Shown here: in pieces, positions 32,548-41,021 of the stretch
Layout: each line of letters opens with the position of its first letter
How positions within the stretch are numbered: the stretch's first letter is position 1
From: Hyphomicrobiales bacterium
GTDB taxonomy: Bacteria > Pseudomonadota > Alphaproteobacteria > Rhizobiales > Kaistiaceae
DNA length: 64,000 nucleotides
Direction: 5' to 3'
Assembly: GCA_017305635.1 (NCBI GenBank)
Contig: JAFKKF010000007.1
Span: 1 to 64,000 of the forward strand
Position numbers and translations under genes: made by a program
The notes under the pieces: model-generated
What the model was told of the DNA's origin: nothing
Seen by the model: only the letters and a program-made list of their open reading frames with translations
Database searches by the model: none

Positions 32548-33600
32548 TCAGGCGAAGGTGAGGGCGGCCATGTCGCGGCCGGTGGCGGGCCAGGCGGCGG
32601 CGGCGGCGCGTGCGGCGGCGGCCTTGGACGCCTCGCGGGCTTTCGCGACGATCGCGTCGGCTTTCCTGTCGGTGATCACGCCGCGCTTCACGAGCCGCGC
32701 GCGATAGACGGGGATGGGGTCGCGCTTCATCCAGGCGGCAAGCTCGTCGGGGTGGCGGTACTTGGCCGGGTCGGTGCGCGAATGGCCGCGATGGCGGTAG
32801 GTCTTGCACTCGATGAAGGTCGGGCCGCCGCCGCCGCGGGCGCGCGCCACGGCAACCGCCGCCGCCTCGTAGACCGCCTCGACGTCGTTGCCGTCGACCT
32901 TGACGTTCTCCATGGCATAGCCGGCGGCACGGGTGACGAGGTCCTCGTAGGGCGTGGTGTGGCTGATGTGGCTGAACTCGCCGTAGAGGTTGTTCTCGCA
33001 GACGAAGACGACGGGCAGCTTCCACACCTGCGCCATGTTCATGGCCTCGTGGAAGGCGCCGATATTGGTGGCGCCGTCGCCGAAGAAGCAGACGGAGACC
33101 TGCTCGCGGGCGGCGAGCTGGGCCGACAGGCCGGCGCCCACCGCGACCGGCAGGCCGGCGCCGACGATGCCGAAGGCGCCGATCAGGCCGCGCTCCATGT
33201 CGGTCAGGTGCATCGATCCGCCGAAGCCGCCGCAGACGCCCGTCTCGCGGCCGAAGAGCTCGGCGAAGGCGGCCTCGATATCCATGCCGCGGGCGAGGCA
33301 ATGGCCGTGGCCGCGATAGGTATAGGTGACGTAGTCGTCGTCGCGGAGGGCCTTGCAGACGCCCGCCGCCACCGCCTCCTGGCCGTTGCAGAGATGCGTC
33401 GTGCCGTGGACGAGGCCTTCGAGGTAGGAAAGCTGGACCTGCTCCTCGAATTCGCGGATGGCAATCATCGTCTGGAAAAGCCCGACGCGGTCGGCATCGG
33501 TGAGCGCCGGCGCGGCATCATTGCGCCTCGCGCGCGCGGCCTTCGGCGCGGCTTTGCCCCTTGCCGTTGCCGGCTTCGCCGCCTTGGCGGGTTTCTTCAT
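32548..33600 (-). CDS. 2-oxoacid dehydrogenase E1 alpha subunit, acetoin/pyruvate type
   Basis: The 350-residue product has a Lys/Ala-rich N-terminal extension, then the E1-alpha domain: MIAIREFEEQVQLSYLEGLVHGTTHLCNGQEAVAAG and YRGHGHCLARGMD. GGFGGSMHLTDMERGLIGAFGIVGAGLPVAVGAG follows, then the thiamine-diphosphate motif GDGATNIGAFHEAMNMA...CENN. HRGHSRTDPAKYR marks the phosphorylation-loop region. Together with the beta chain it performs the decarboxylation half-reaction. It follows the second enolase-superfamily gene by 35 bases, so the keto-acid product of that dehydratase may be its substrate. Confidence 0.85.
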   Translation of the reverse strand: MKKPAKAAKPATARGKAAPKAARARRNDAAPALTDADRVGLFQTMIAIREFEEQVQLSYLEGLVHGTTHLCNGQEAVAAGVCKALRDDDYVTYTYRGHGHCLARGMDIEAAFAELFGRETGVCGGFGGSMHLTDMERGLIGAFGIVGAGLPVAVGAGLSAQLAAREQVSVCFFGDGATNIGAFHEAMNMAQVWKLPVVFVCENNLYGEFSHISHTTPYEDLVTRAAGYAMENVKVDGNDVEAVYEAAAVAVARARGGGGPTFIECKTYRHRGHSRTDPAKYRHPDELAAWMKRDPIPVYRARLVKRGVITDRKADAIVAKAREASKAAAARAAAAAWPATGRDMAALTFA

Positions 33601-33635
33601 CGGCGGCTCCTTCCGACCGGTTGTTGTTGTCGCCG

Positions 33636-34754
33636 TCAGACCTTGTAGCGCTCGATCGCGGCTCTATCGAGTTCGACGCCGAAACCCGGACCTTCCGGCA
33701 GTTGGTACCAGCCGTCCTTGAAGGGCGAGCGGTTGGCGACGATGCGCGGGAAGAGGGGATCGCGATCGGGATGGAAGGTCTCGAGATAGGTCCCGTGCGG
33801 GATCGAGGCGAGCAGGTGGGTCGCGATCTGCGGCTCCTCGTGGTGGGCCATCTCGACGGTGAAGGCGGCGGCGATGGACGCGACGCGGCGCCATTCGGTC
33901 GGCCCGCCGCCCCAGCTCGCATCGAAATTGCAGACGTCGATGGCCCCCGCCATCATCAGGTCGCGGCAGCCGGTCTTGCTGATCTCGCTCTGGCCGGCGC
34001 AGATCGGGATGCGCGTCTGCGCCCGCGCGGCGGCCATGTCGAGGCGGTCGTTGTACCAGCGCACCGGCTCCTCGAACCAGCGGATGTTGAGGTCCGCCGT
34101 CAGCCGCGAAAACTCGACTGCGTCGCGAAGCGACCAGCCCTGGTTGGCATCGACGATGAGGATGAAATCGTCGCCGGCCGCCTGCCGCCCGGTGCGGACG
34201 CGCTCGGCATCCTCCTTCGGCGTGCGGCCGCCGACCTTGAACTTGCAGCCGGCATGGCCGGCGGCGCGGATCGATTCCATCTCGCGGCCGAAATCGGCGA
34301 GGGTCTTGCCCTCCTCGTAATAGCCGGCGATGCAGATCGAGGGCAGGCGGTCACGATAGCCGCCCCAGAGCTTGTAGAGCGGCACGTCGAGCGCCTTGCC
34401 GACGGCGTCCCACAGGGCGGAATCGACGCAGGCAATGGCGCACATGGCGAGCTTGCGGTCGCGCAGGATGTTGAAGCTCGGCTTCAGCATGGCCTGCCAG
34501 CAGCCCTCGATGTTGAAGGCGTCGCGTCCGAGGAGCAGCGGCTGGATCTCCTCGAGGATGATCTTCACCACTTCGCCCTGGGTCTCGAACTCGTCGCCGT
34601 TGTAGATCTCGCCGACGATGCCTTCCGAGGTGTAGACGCGGGTCACGATGGTGCAGCGGTGGGTCATGAAGTAGCTCGACCCGCGGAAGGTGCGCGGCAG
34701 CGGCATCTTGAGCGGCACGCATTCGATCCGCTCGATGTTCAAGGCAGGGGGCAT
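33636..34754 (-). CDS. Mandelate racemase/muconate lactonizing enzyme family protein (second)
   Basis: The 372-residue barrel enzyme shows CKFKVGG (the KxK catalytic motif), metal ligands in LIVDANQ, WFEEP and AGQSE, and the Asp-His pair in CNFDASWGGG and MAHHEEP. It therefore belongs to the mandelate racemase subgroup and, in this context, is probably an acid-sugar dehydratase. It differs from the first family member at 26492 in its KxK motif, so the two probably act on different stereoisomers or different substrates. It leads the operon containing E1 alpha and beta and is directly preceded by the best LacI operator. Confidence 0.8.
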   Translation of the reverse strand: MPPALNIERIECVPLKMPLPRTFRGSSYFMTHRCTIVTRVYTSEGIVGEIYNGDEFETQGEVVKIILEEIQPLLLGRDAFNIEGCWQAMLKPSFNILRDRKLAMCAIACVDSALWDAVGKALDVPLYKLWGGYRDRLPSICIAGYYEEGKTLADFGREMESIRAAGHAGCKFKVGGRTPKEDAERVRTGRQAAGDDFILIVDANQGWSLRDAVEFSRLTADLNIRWFEEPVRWYNDRLDMAAARAQTRIPICAGQSEISKTGCRDLMMAGAIDVCNFDASWGGGPTEWRRVASIAAAFTVEMAHHEEPQIATHLLASIPHGTYLETFHPDRDPLFPRIVANRSPFKDGWYQLPEGPGFGVELDRAAIERYKV

Positions 34755-34779
34755 GGCAATGGCTTCTGCATCAAAAATA

Positions 34780-34789
34780 GAAACGTTTC
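34780..34789. promoter_or_regulatory. Perfect LacI-family operator (3 of 5)
   Basis: GAAACGTTTC is a perfect 10-bp palindrome, 25 bases upstream of the enolase-superfamily start and about 155 bases upstream of the regulator gene. It is the strongest site of the set and probably also mediates autoregulation. Confidence 0.7.
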
Positions 34790-34942
34790 CACGAAACCTA
34801 CACCGGCCGGGGGCGGGGTCAAGATCGCGGCGCCGGGGTTGTGCAGCGGAATCAACTCGCCCCGCAAAAGGGAATGTGATTTATAAGGAAAGCTGCCGCA
34901 TGACGGGCCGAATGTGACGGACTTATCGGGCGAGAATCAAGC

Positions 34943-35971
34943 TTGACGAAGGGCAGGGCGAAGCCGGCGACCATTCGCGACGTGGCCCGCGTATCCGGGG
35001 TCTCCGTCGGAACCGTTTCACGCAGCCTCAATGCGCCGGACTCGGTCCGATCGGCGACGCTCGCCAAGGTCCGCGCGGCGATCGAGGAGCTCGGCTTCCA
35101 GCCGGATTCGCGGGCGCAGAACATGCGCCGGCGCTCGACGCTGACCGTCGGCTTCGTCGTCGACGACATAGCCAATCCGCTGCACGCGACGACGTTCAAG
35201 GCGGCGGACGCCGAGCTGCGCGAGCACGGCTTCTCGCTCTACCTCGTCAATACGAGCGGTCGGGCGCGCGAGGAGGCCGATGCCATCGACATGATGCAGC
35301 ATGGCCGCGCCGACGGCCTGATCATGACCATCAACAGCGAGCGCGATCCGACGACGCTGAAGCGGCTGGCGGCGCTCCGCATTCCCTCCGTGCTCCTCGA
35401 CCGCGAGATATCGCTCGACGTGGATGCGGTGCTGACCGACCACGCCGTCGGCATGACGCAGGCGACCGAGCATCTGATCGACCTCGGCCACCGGCGCATC
35501 GCGCTGATCACCGGCGGGCCCGACATCCGGCCGGGACGCGAGCGCGTGCGCGGCTTCCTCGAGGCCTTCCGCAAGCGCGGCCTGCCGGTGCCGCAGGACC
35601 TGCTCCGCGCGAACAACCTGTCGGCCGACTACGGCTTCCGCGAGGCCTCGGCGCTGCTCCAGGGGCGCGAGCGGCCGACGGCGATCATCGCGGCGGGCAA
35701 TCGCACGCTGACCGGCGTGCTCCGCGCCATCCAGCAGCAGGGCGTCTCGGTTCCGGGCGACGTGTCGCTGATCGCCTGCGACCAGACCGACCTCGCGCGC
35801 CTCTATCCCGGCCCGATCACGCTCATCGACCGCGACATCGAGGAGATCGGCCGCACCGCGGCGCAGCTCCTCCTCGACCGGCTCGGCGAGGGTCGCGACC
35901 GTCCGGCGCAACGCATCTCCTTCCCGACGCGGCTCATCCTCGGCGGGTCGTGTGCGGCGGTGGGGCGTTAG
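34943..35971 (+). CDS. LacI-family transcriptional regulator
   Basis: The 342-residue product starts with TTG at 34943. The N-terminal helix-turn-helix reads TIRDVARVSGVSVGTVSRSLN, followed by the hinge helix region FQPDSRAQNMRRRSTLTVG and a periplasmic-binding-like effector domain (IANPLHATTFKAAD, GRADGLIMTINSERD, HLIDLGHRRIALITGGP, GDVSLIACDQTDLA). Such regulators repress catabolic operons until the sugar or sugar-derived effector binds. Its divergent neighbour carries a perfect GAAACGTTTC site. Four further sites in the surrounding promoters suggest it governs the whole 19.5-42 kb catabolic region. It converges with the permease gene ending at 35981. Confidence 0.85.
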   Translation: MTKGRAKPATIRDVARVSGVSVGTVSRSLNAPDSVRSATLAKVRAAIEELGFQPDSRAQNMRRRSTLTVGFVVDDIANPLHATTFKAADAELREHGFSLYLVNTSGRAREEADAIDMMQHGRADGLIMTINSERDPTTLKRLAALRIPSVLLDREISLDVDAVLTDHAVGMTQATEHLIDLGHRRIALITGGPDIRPGRERVRGFLEAFRKRGLPVPQDLLRANNLSADYGFREASALLQGRERPTAIIAAGNRTLTGVLRAIQQQGVSVPGDVSLIACDQTDLARLYPGPITLIDRDIEEIGRTAAQLLLDRLGEGRDRPAQRISFPTRLILGGSCAAVGR

Positions 35972-35980
35972 GGGAGGCGG

Positions 35981-37000
35981 CTACCGCCCCGCCTTCAGGC
36001 GCTCCGCCCGGCGGTTGCGCTGGTACTTGACCAGCTGGTCGAGCGAGACGGCGATGACGATGACCGCGCCGGTGACGAAGGTGCTCCAGGTGGCATCGAT
36101 GCCGAAGAAGATGAGGCCGGACGAGATCACCTGGATGATCAGCATGCCGATGACGGCGCCGATCACCGTGCCCGAGCCGCCGGAGAGGGGCGTGCCGCCG
36201 ATGATGACGGCGGCGACGACGGCGAGCACGAAATCGGAGCCTTCGTTCGGATCGATGGCGCCGCGGAAGCCGACATAAAGCGCGCCCGACAGGCCGCATA
36301 TGGCGCCCATGAGCACCAGCGTCTGCAGGCGCACGGTGGCGTTGGAGATGCCGGCGAGCGCGGCGGCTTCCGGATTGGAGCCGACCGCCTGGACGCGATA
36401 GCCGAAGCGCGTGCGGTGGAGCACGTAGTGCATGGCGATGGCAAGCACGAGGAAGACCGCGCCGGTGACAGGCATGATCTTGCCGATCTTGGCCGAAGCG
36501 AAGGTGAAGAAGCTGCTCGTCTGGTCCTGCGGGACGACGGCGCGGCTGTTGTCGACGACCAGCGAGAGGCCCTGGAACATCGAATAGGTGCCGAGGGTCA
36601 CGATGATGGCCGGCAGGCGGAGGATGACGGCGAGGGCGCCGTTGAAGAGGCCGAGGAGCGCCCCGAAGAGGATGCCGATGAAGGCGGCGAGCCACGGATT
36701 GACCCCGGCGACCATGAGGAGGGCGGTGACCACGGCCGACAGGTTGAACATCCAGCCGACCGAGAGGTCGATCTCGCGGATGGCGAGGAGGAAGACCATG
36801 CCGACGGCGAGCATGCCGAGGAAGGTGGTATGGCCGAGGAGGGTGAGCAGGTTCAGCGGATTGAGGAAGCGCGGGCGCGCCACGCCGATGAAGATCATGA
36901 GGACGACGAGGGCGACGATGACGCCGATCTCGTCGGGCATGCGGAAGCGGCGCGCGGGCGTCGCCGGCGTGGCGGAGGCAGGGGGGCTGGTCTCGCTCAT
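35981..37000 (-). CDS. Sugar ABC transporter permease (second importer)
   Basis: The 339-residue product has the CUT2 permease features LAIREIDLSVGWMFNLSAVVTAL, LRLPAIIVTLGTYSMFQGL, GYRVQAVGSNPEAAALAGI and VVAAVIIGGTPLSGGSGTVIGAVIGMLII, with about nine membrane helices. The start overlaps the ATPase stop by 4 bases. It is the last gene of the minus-strand operon 40769-35981. It is clearly different from the permease at 28937, so the region imports two different ligands. Confidence 0.85.
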   Translation of the reverse strand: MSETSPPASATPATPARRFRMPDEIGVIVALVVLMIFIGVARPRFLNPLNLLTLLGHTTFLGMLAVGMVFLLAIREIDLSVGWMFNLSAVVTALLMVAGVNPWLAAFIGILFGALLGLFNGALAVILRLPAIIVTLGTYSMFQGLSLVVDNSRAVVPQDQTSSFFTFASAKIGKIMPVTGAVFLVLAIAMHYVLHRTRFGYRVQAVGSNPEAAALAGISNATVRLQTLVLMGAICGLSGALYVGFRGAIDPNEGSDFVLAVVAAVIIGGTPLSGGSGTVIGAVIGMLIIQVISSGLIFFGIDATWSTFVTGAVIVIAVSLDQLVKYQRNRRAERLKAGR

Positions 37001-38544
37001 GTCGCTTGTTCCGCTGCGGCGCCGGTCCTGCCCGCGGCGGGCGGCATCAGGCCGGTATTGATGAGGTGGAGGAGGGTGCGGCTGTCATGCGCGCCACCCG
37101 CGAGCTCGCCGGCGACGCGGCCGCGGTAGAGGACGAGGATGCGGTCGCAGAGGCCGGTCAGCTCGGGGAGTTCGGTCGAGGCGAAGAGGACGATGCCGCC
37201 ATCGGCCGCCATTTCGCGGATGAGGGCGTAGATCTCGCGCTTGGCGCCGACGTCGACGCCGCGGGTGGGGTCGTCGAGCAGAAAGACCTTGGGTCCGATC
37301 TCCAGCCACTTGCCGATGACGACCTTCTGCTGGTTGCCGCCGGAGAGCTCGTTGGCGAGGGCATCGGGCGAGCGCGTCTTGATCCTCAACTTGCCGATCT
37401 GGCGAAGCGCGCGCTCACGGGCGACGCTCTGGCTGTAGCGGCCGAGCGGCCCGCCATGGGCGCCGAAGACGACCTGGCTGATGTTGAAGAGGATCGACTT
37501 GTCGAGCATCAGGCCGTTGCGGCGCCGGTCGGCGGGCACGAGGCAGACGCCGCGGCGGGCGGCGTCGGTCGGGCTCCGCGGCAGGCCGCCGCCGTCGGGA
37601 TAGCGGATCTCGCCCTTCGCGCGCTCGGTGCCGAAGAGGACGGCGAGCAGGTTGGAGACGCCGGAACCCTCGAGCCCGGCGAGGCCGATGACCTCGCCGG
37701 CGCGCGCCGTCAGGTCGATGCCGCGGAGGTGCACGTTGGCGAGGCCGCGCACGGAGAATTCGCTTGCCGCGCCGGCGCGCATGGGGAGCGGCGGGGGGAA
37801 GAGCTCCTCCTGGTGCGCGCCGATCATGCCCTCGATCACCTGCGGGATGGTGACGTCGGCGATCTCGTGGGTGGAGACGTCGCGGCCGTTCCGCGTGATC
37901 GTGATGCGGTCGGAGATCGAGAAGACCTCCTCCAGCCGGTGCGAGACGTAGAGGATGGTGGTGCCCCGCGTCGCGATGTCCTTGAGGATGGCGAAGAGGC
38001 GCTCGGTCTCGCGCTGGTTCAGCGCCGAATTGGGCTCGTCGAGGATGAGGAGGCGCGGGCGCTCGAGCAGCACGCGGGCGAGCTCGACCAGCTGGCGCTC
38101 GCCGATGGAGAGGCGCGCGATCGGCGCGTGCACATCGACGTCGAGGCCGAGGCGGGCGAGGATGTCGCGCGAGCCGTCCTCCATGGCGCGCGTCGAGACG
38201 ATGCCGTAGCGGCCGGGCTCGCGGTTGACGTAGAGGTTGGCGAGGACCGAGCGCTCCGGGAACAGGCTCAGCTCCTGGAAGACGATGCCGATGCCGTGGC
38301 GGCGCGCGGCGACCGGCGAGCCGAGCTCGGCGGGCTGGCCGTCGATCAGAATCTCGCCGCCATCCGGCCGCACGACGCCGGCGAGGATCTTCATCAGCGT
38401 CGACTTGCCGGCGCCGTTCTCGCCGACCACCGCATGGATGGTGCCCGGGCGCACGTCGAGGCTCATGTCGGCGATGGCGATGACGCCGCCATAGCGCTTG
38501 GCGAGATGGCGCACCGAGACGAGGGGCGTGTCAGCAGCGGTCAT
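36997..38544 (-). CDS. Sugar ABC transporter ATPase, two domains (second importer)
   Basis: From the ATG at 38544 the product has 515 residues; a GTG 12 bases upstream is an alternative. Domain 1 has GENGAGKST, the signature LSIGERQLVELARVL and LLILDEPN. Domain 2 has the degenerate GLEGSGVSNLL, the signature LSGGNQQKVVIGKWL and VFLLDDPTRGVDVG. This is the regular CUT2 pattern. It overlaps the permease gene by 4 bases. A 190-base palindromic element separates it from the binding-protein gene. Confidence 0.85.
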   Translation of the reverse strand: MTAADTPLVSVRHLAKRYGGVIAIADMSLDVRPGTIHAVVGENGAGKSTLMKILAGVVRPDGGEILIDGQPAELGSPVAARRHGIGIVFQELSLFPERSVLANLYVNREPGRYGIVSTRAMEDGSRDILARLGLDVDVHAPIARLSIGERQLVELARVLLERPRLLILDEPNSALNQRETERLFAILKDIATRGTTILYVSHRLEEVFSISDRITITRNGRDVSTHEIADVTIPQVIEGMIGAHQEELFPPPLPMRAGAASEFSVRGLANVHLRGIDLTARAGEVIGLAGLEGSGVSNLLAVLFGTERAKGEIRYPDGGGLPRSPTDAARRGVCLVPADRRRNGLMLDKSILFNISQVVFGAHGGPLGRYSQSVARERALRQIGKLRIKTRSPDALANELSGGNQQKVVIGKWLEIGPKVFLLDDPTRGVDVGAKREIYALIREMAADGGIVLFASTELPELTGLCDRILVLYRGRVAGELAGGAHDSRTLLHLINTGLMPPAAGRTGAAAEQAT

Positions 38545-38585
38545 GGTGCTACGCACGCAGCGACGCTGCTTCGCTTCCCGGGGGA

Positions 38586-38776
38586 CTTACCCCTCTCAAG
38601 TCTTGCCAGCGATTTGCTCGCGCAAATCGAAGCAAGACTATCTCCCCCACAAGGGGGGAGAGGGAGCGCTTCAGCTGCGGAGTGCCTTACAGGGGAGGCA
38701 CCCTCTCCCCCCTTGTGGGGGAGATAGCCGTTCTTGGGCTGCGGATGTAGACCTAGAACGGCTTGAGAGGGGTAAG
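38586..38776. repeat. Large nested palindromic intergenic element
   Basis: An outer 15-bp inverted repeat (38586-38600 and 38762-38776, CTTACCCCTCTCAAG type) encloses an inner perfect 26-bp inverted repeat (38639-38664 and 38701-38726) rich in C and G runs. This is the modular layout of rhizobial intergenic mosaic elements. It fills the 292-base gap between the binding protein and ATPase genes and may reduce expression of the downstream transporter genes. Confidence 0.75.
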
Positions 38777-38836
38777 ACCACCCAGCAATCGGACTGAAAG
38801 TGGCGACTACCCCTCCCATCATTCACGCAGCCGCGA

Positions 38837-39913
38837 CTACTCGCCCTCGGCCGAAACCGGCGCCGGGGCCTTGGACAGGAGGTCCGGCGTCAGGGTCTTG
38901 GTCCAGGCGGCGTAGTACTCGGCGGTCGCCTTCGGGTCGCCGGCCTGGGCCTGTGCCTCGGCGTAGCTGATGGCGGGGAGGCCATTGCCCATGTCGACGC
39001 TGTCCGCGGTGACGATCTGGGTGCCCGAGTTGTAGAAGCCGGGGCCGGGGACCTGCTTGTTCTTGATCGCGTTGATGAGGATCGCAATCGGCAGGTAGCC
39101 CTGGACGAAGGCGCTCTGGCCGAGGGTCACGTAGGCGTGGCCGTCCTTGATGGCCTTGAGGTTGTCCTCGGTGAGGTCGTAGCCGCCGGCGACGAACTTG
39201 TCGCCGGTCTCGGCATTCAGCTTGCCGAGGCTGGCGATATCCGGCGCGCAGAGGCCGATGAGGGCCTTGGCGTCCGGATTGGCGGCATAGAGCTGCTGCC
39301 AGTGATTGTAGTTCTCGACCGCCGAGACCTTCACGTCGAACGGCCCGAGGACGGTAAGGCCGGGCGCCGCGGCAAGCGATTCCTTGACGCCCTTGGCGCG
39401 GTTCTCGAGGACCGGGAAGCCGGGGAAGCAGTTGCCGAGGATGACGGTGCCGGTCGCCGAGGCGCCGCCGAGCTTGTCGACGATCGCCTTGCCGAGGATG
39501 CGGCCGCTTTGCGTCGACTTCTCGCCGACATAGGGCGCGTTGACCGCGGCGCCGAGCAGGTTGAACTGCACGATCGGCACGCCGCTTTCGATGATCTCGT
39601 TGAGGCCCTTGGTCATCGACTCGCCGGGCACCGAGGTGGCGACGCCCTGCACGCCGGAATTGACGAGGTCCTGCACCGCCTTCAGTTCGGCCTCGGGATC
39701 GCCGCCCGCCTTCTGCGAGACGGTCAGCTCGGCGCCGAGGTCGTTGGCCGCCGCCTGGGCGCCGTCGACGATCTGCTGGATGAAGGGGTTGCCCTGGGCA
39801 TGGGCGACGATGCCGACCTTGATCTTGTCGTCGGCGGAGGCCGGTGCGGCGAAGACCAGCGCGCCGAGGGCTACCGCGGCGAGTATTTCCAGCTTCATTC
39901 TGGTCACGAGCAT
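38837..39913 (-). CDS. Sugar ABC transporter substrate-binding protein (second importer)
   Basis: The ATG at 39913 follows AGGGAGAA and gives 358 residues. A signal peptide (MLVTRMKLEILAAVALGALVFAAPASA) precedes a type-1 periplasmic-binding fold: KVGIVAHAQGNPFIQQIVDGAQAAANDLGAEL, VQGVATSVPGESMTKGLNEIIESGVPIVQFN, and the second lobe GYDLTEDNLKAIKDGHAYVTLGQSAFVQG. It delivers ligand to the second CUT2 permease. It lies 82 bases after the SDR gene of the same operon. Confidence 0.85.
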   Translation of the reverse strand: MLVTRMKLEILAAVALGALVFAAPASADDKIKVGIVAHAQGNPFIQQIVDGAQAAANDLGAELTVSQKAGGDPEAELKAVQDLVNSGVQGVATSVPGESMTKGLNEIIESGVPIVQFNLLGAAVNAPYVGEKSTQSGRILGKAIVDKLGGASATGTVILGNCFPGFPVLENRAKGVKESLAAAPGLTVLGPFDVKVSAVENYNHWQQLYAANPDAKALIGLCAPDIASLGKLNAETGDKFVAGGYDLTEDNLKAIKDGHAYVTLGQSAFVQGYLPIAILINAIKNKQVPGPGFYNSGTQIVTADSVDMGNGLPAISYAEAQAQAGDPKATAEYYAAWTKTLTPDLLSKAPAPVSAEGE

Positions 39914-39995
39914 TTCTCCCTGATGGTTCGTGTTCTGCGTTGCGATGTTCAGTCCCGGGGCGGCGCTGGCATCGCCGCCCGGCGGTCGGCATTGG

Positions 39996-40769
39996 TCAGA
40001 CGGCGGTGAGCCCGCCATCGACGGTGATGAAGGAGCCGGTCATGTAGGAGGCGTCATCCGAGGCGAGGAAGGCGGCGGCACCGGCGATCTCGTCGGGCTC
40101 GGCGCCACGGCGCATCGGGATGTTCTTGACGTTCCACTCATAGACCTTCGGGTCGGCGACGAGCTCGCGCACCAGCGGCGAGAGCGTGAAGCCGGGGATG
40201 ACCACGTTCACGCGGATGCCTTCGCCGGCATAGTCGACGGCCATGACCCGGGCGAGAGCGTGGACGCCGCCCTTCGAGGAGGAATAGCCGGTGCTCGCCG
40301 GCGTCACGCCGAGGATGCCGGTGGGCGAGCCGGTGAGCACCACCGCGCCCTTGCCGGCGGTCGCCTTGATGGCGGCGATGCCATGCTTGCAGGCGAGGAA
40401 CATGCCGGTGAGATTCGAGCTCATCATCTCGTCCCAGACCGCCTTCGGCAGGGTGTCGACCTTGCCGTCGCGCTCGGCGGAAAAGACGCCGGCATTGGAG
40501 ACGAGGATGTCGAGGCGGCCATAGTGCGCGACCACCTTGTCGAAGGCGGCCTTCACCTCCGCCTCCTTGCCGACATCGGCGACGGCAGTGATCGCCTCGC
40601 CGCCCTTGTCGCGGATCTGCTTCAGCGTGTCGGCGGCGGCGGCTTCCTTCCATTCGAGGATGGCGACCTTGCAGCCCTCCTCGGCGAGGCGCTTCGCCAC
40701 GGCCTGGCCGATGCCGGAACCGGCACCGGTGACGGCGGCGATCTTGCCTTTCAGTCCACGCAAAGGCAT
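39996..40769 (-). CDS. Short-chain dehydrogenase/reductase (SDR)
   Basis: The product has about 257 residues with TGAGSGIG, SNAG, VLTGSPTGILG and catalytic YSSSK. The start is uncertain. The ATG at 40769 lies directly against a GGGGAGGA sequence, which is too close for good initiation. The ATG at 40787 lacks a ribosome-binding site, and a TTG at 40763 has the best spacing from GGAGGA. It heads the operon with the second sugar importer, so it probably oxidises the imported sugar or polyol. Confidence 0.75.
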   Translation of the reverse strand: MPLRGLKGKIAAVTGAGSGIGQAVAKRLAEEGCKVAILEWKEAAAADTLKQIRDKGGEAITAVADVGKEAEVKAAFDKVVAHYGRLDILVSNAGVFSAERDGKVDTLPKAVWDEMMSSNLTGMFLACKHGIAAIKATAGKGAVVLTGSPTGILGVTPASTGYSSSKGGVHALARVMAVDYAGEGIRVNVVIPGFTLSPLVRELVADPKVYEWNVKNIPMRRGAEPDEIAGAAAFLASDDASYMTGSFITVDGGLTAV

Positions 40770-40812
40770 TCCTCCCCAAGCCGGCATTGGCAGGCGATCC
40801 TGGGAGCGGATG

Positions 40813-40822
40813 GTATCGTTTC
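40813..40822. promoter_or_regulatory. Putative LacI-family operator (4 of 5)
   Basis: GTATCGTTTC keeps the GTTTC half of GAAACGTTTC. It lies 44 bases upstream of the SDR start. Confidence 0.5.
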
Positions 40823-40913
40823 AATTAGGCGAGTCAAGGCAAGCAACCGGCAGGAACCGCGGCTTTGCGCGGATATTCCCGACTGCGATATGCTGCATTG
40901 CGGTGAGCGCGCG

Positions 40914-40923
40914 TAATCGTTTC
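40914..40923. promoter_or_regulatory. Putative LacI-family operator (5 of 5)
   Basis: TAATCGTTTC keeps the GTTTC half and is 101 bp centre to centre from the site at 40813, in the same divergent promoter region, which also serves the flavoprotein gene. Confidence 0.45.
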
Positions 40924-41021
40924 CAGCACCTTCCTGCCGGCCGGCGCGATGGCGATTGTCGGGCGCCGGTCGAGAGGCGATAAGGAGCGGCGCCATCCAC
41001 GGCGCGCCCGGGGGACGGACC

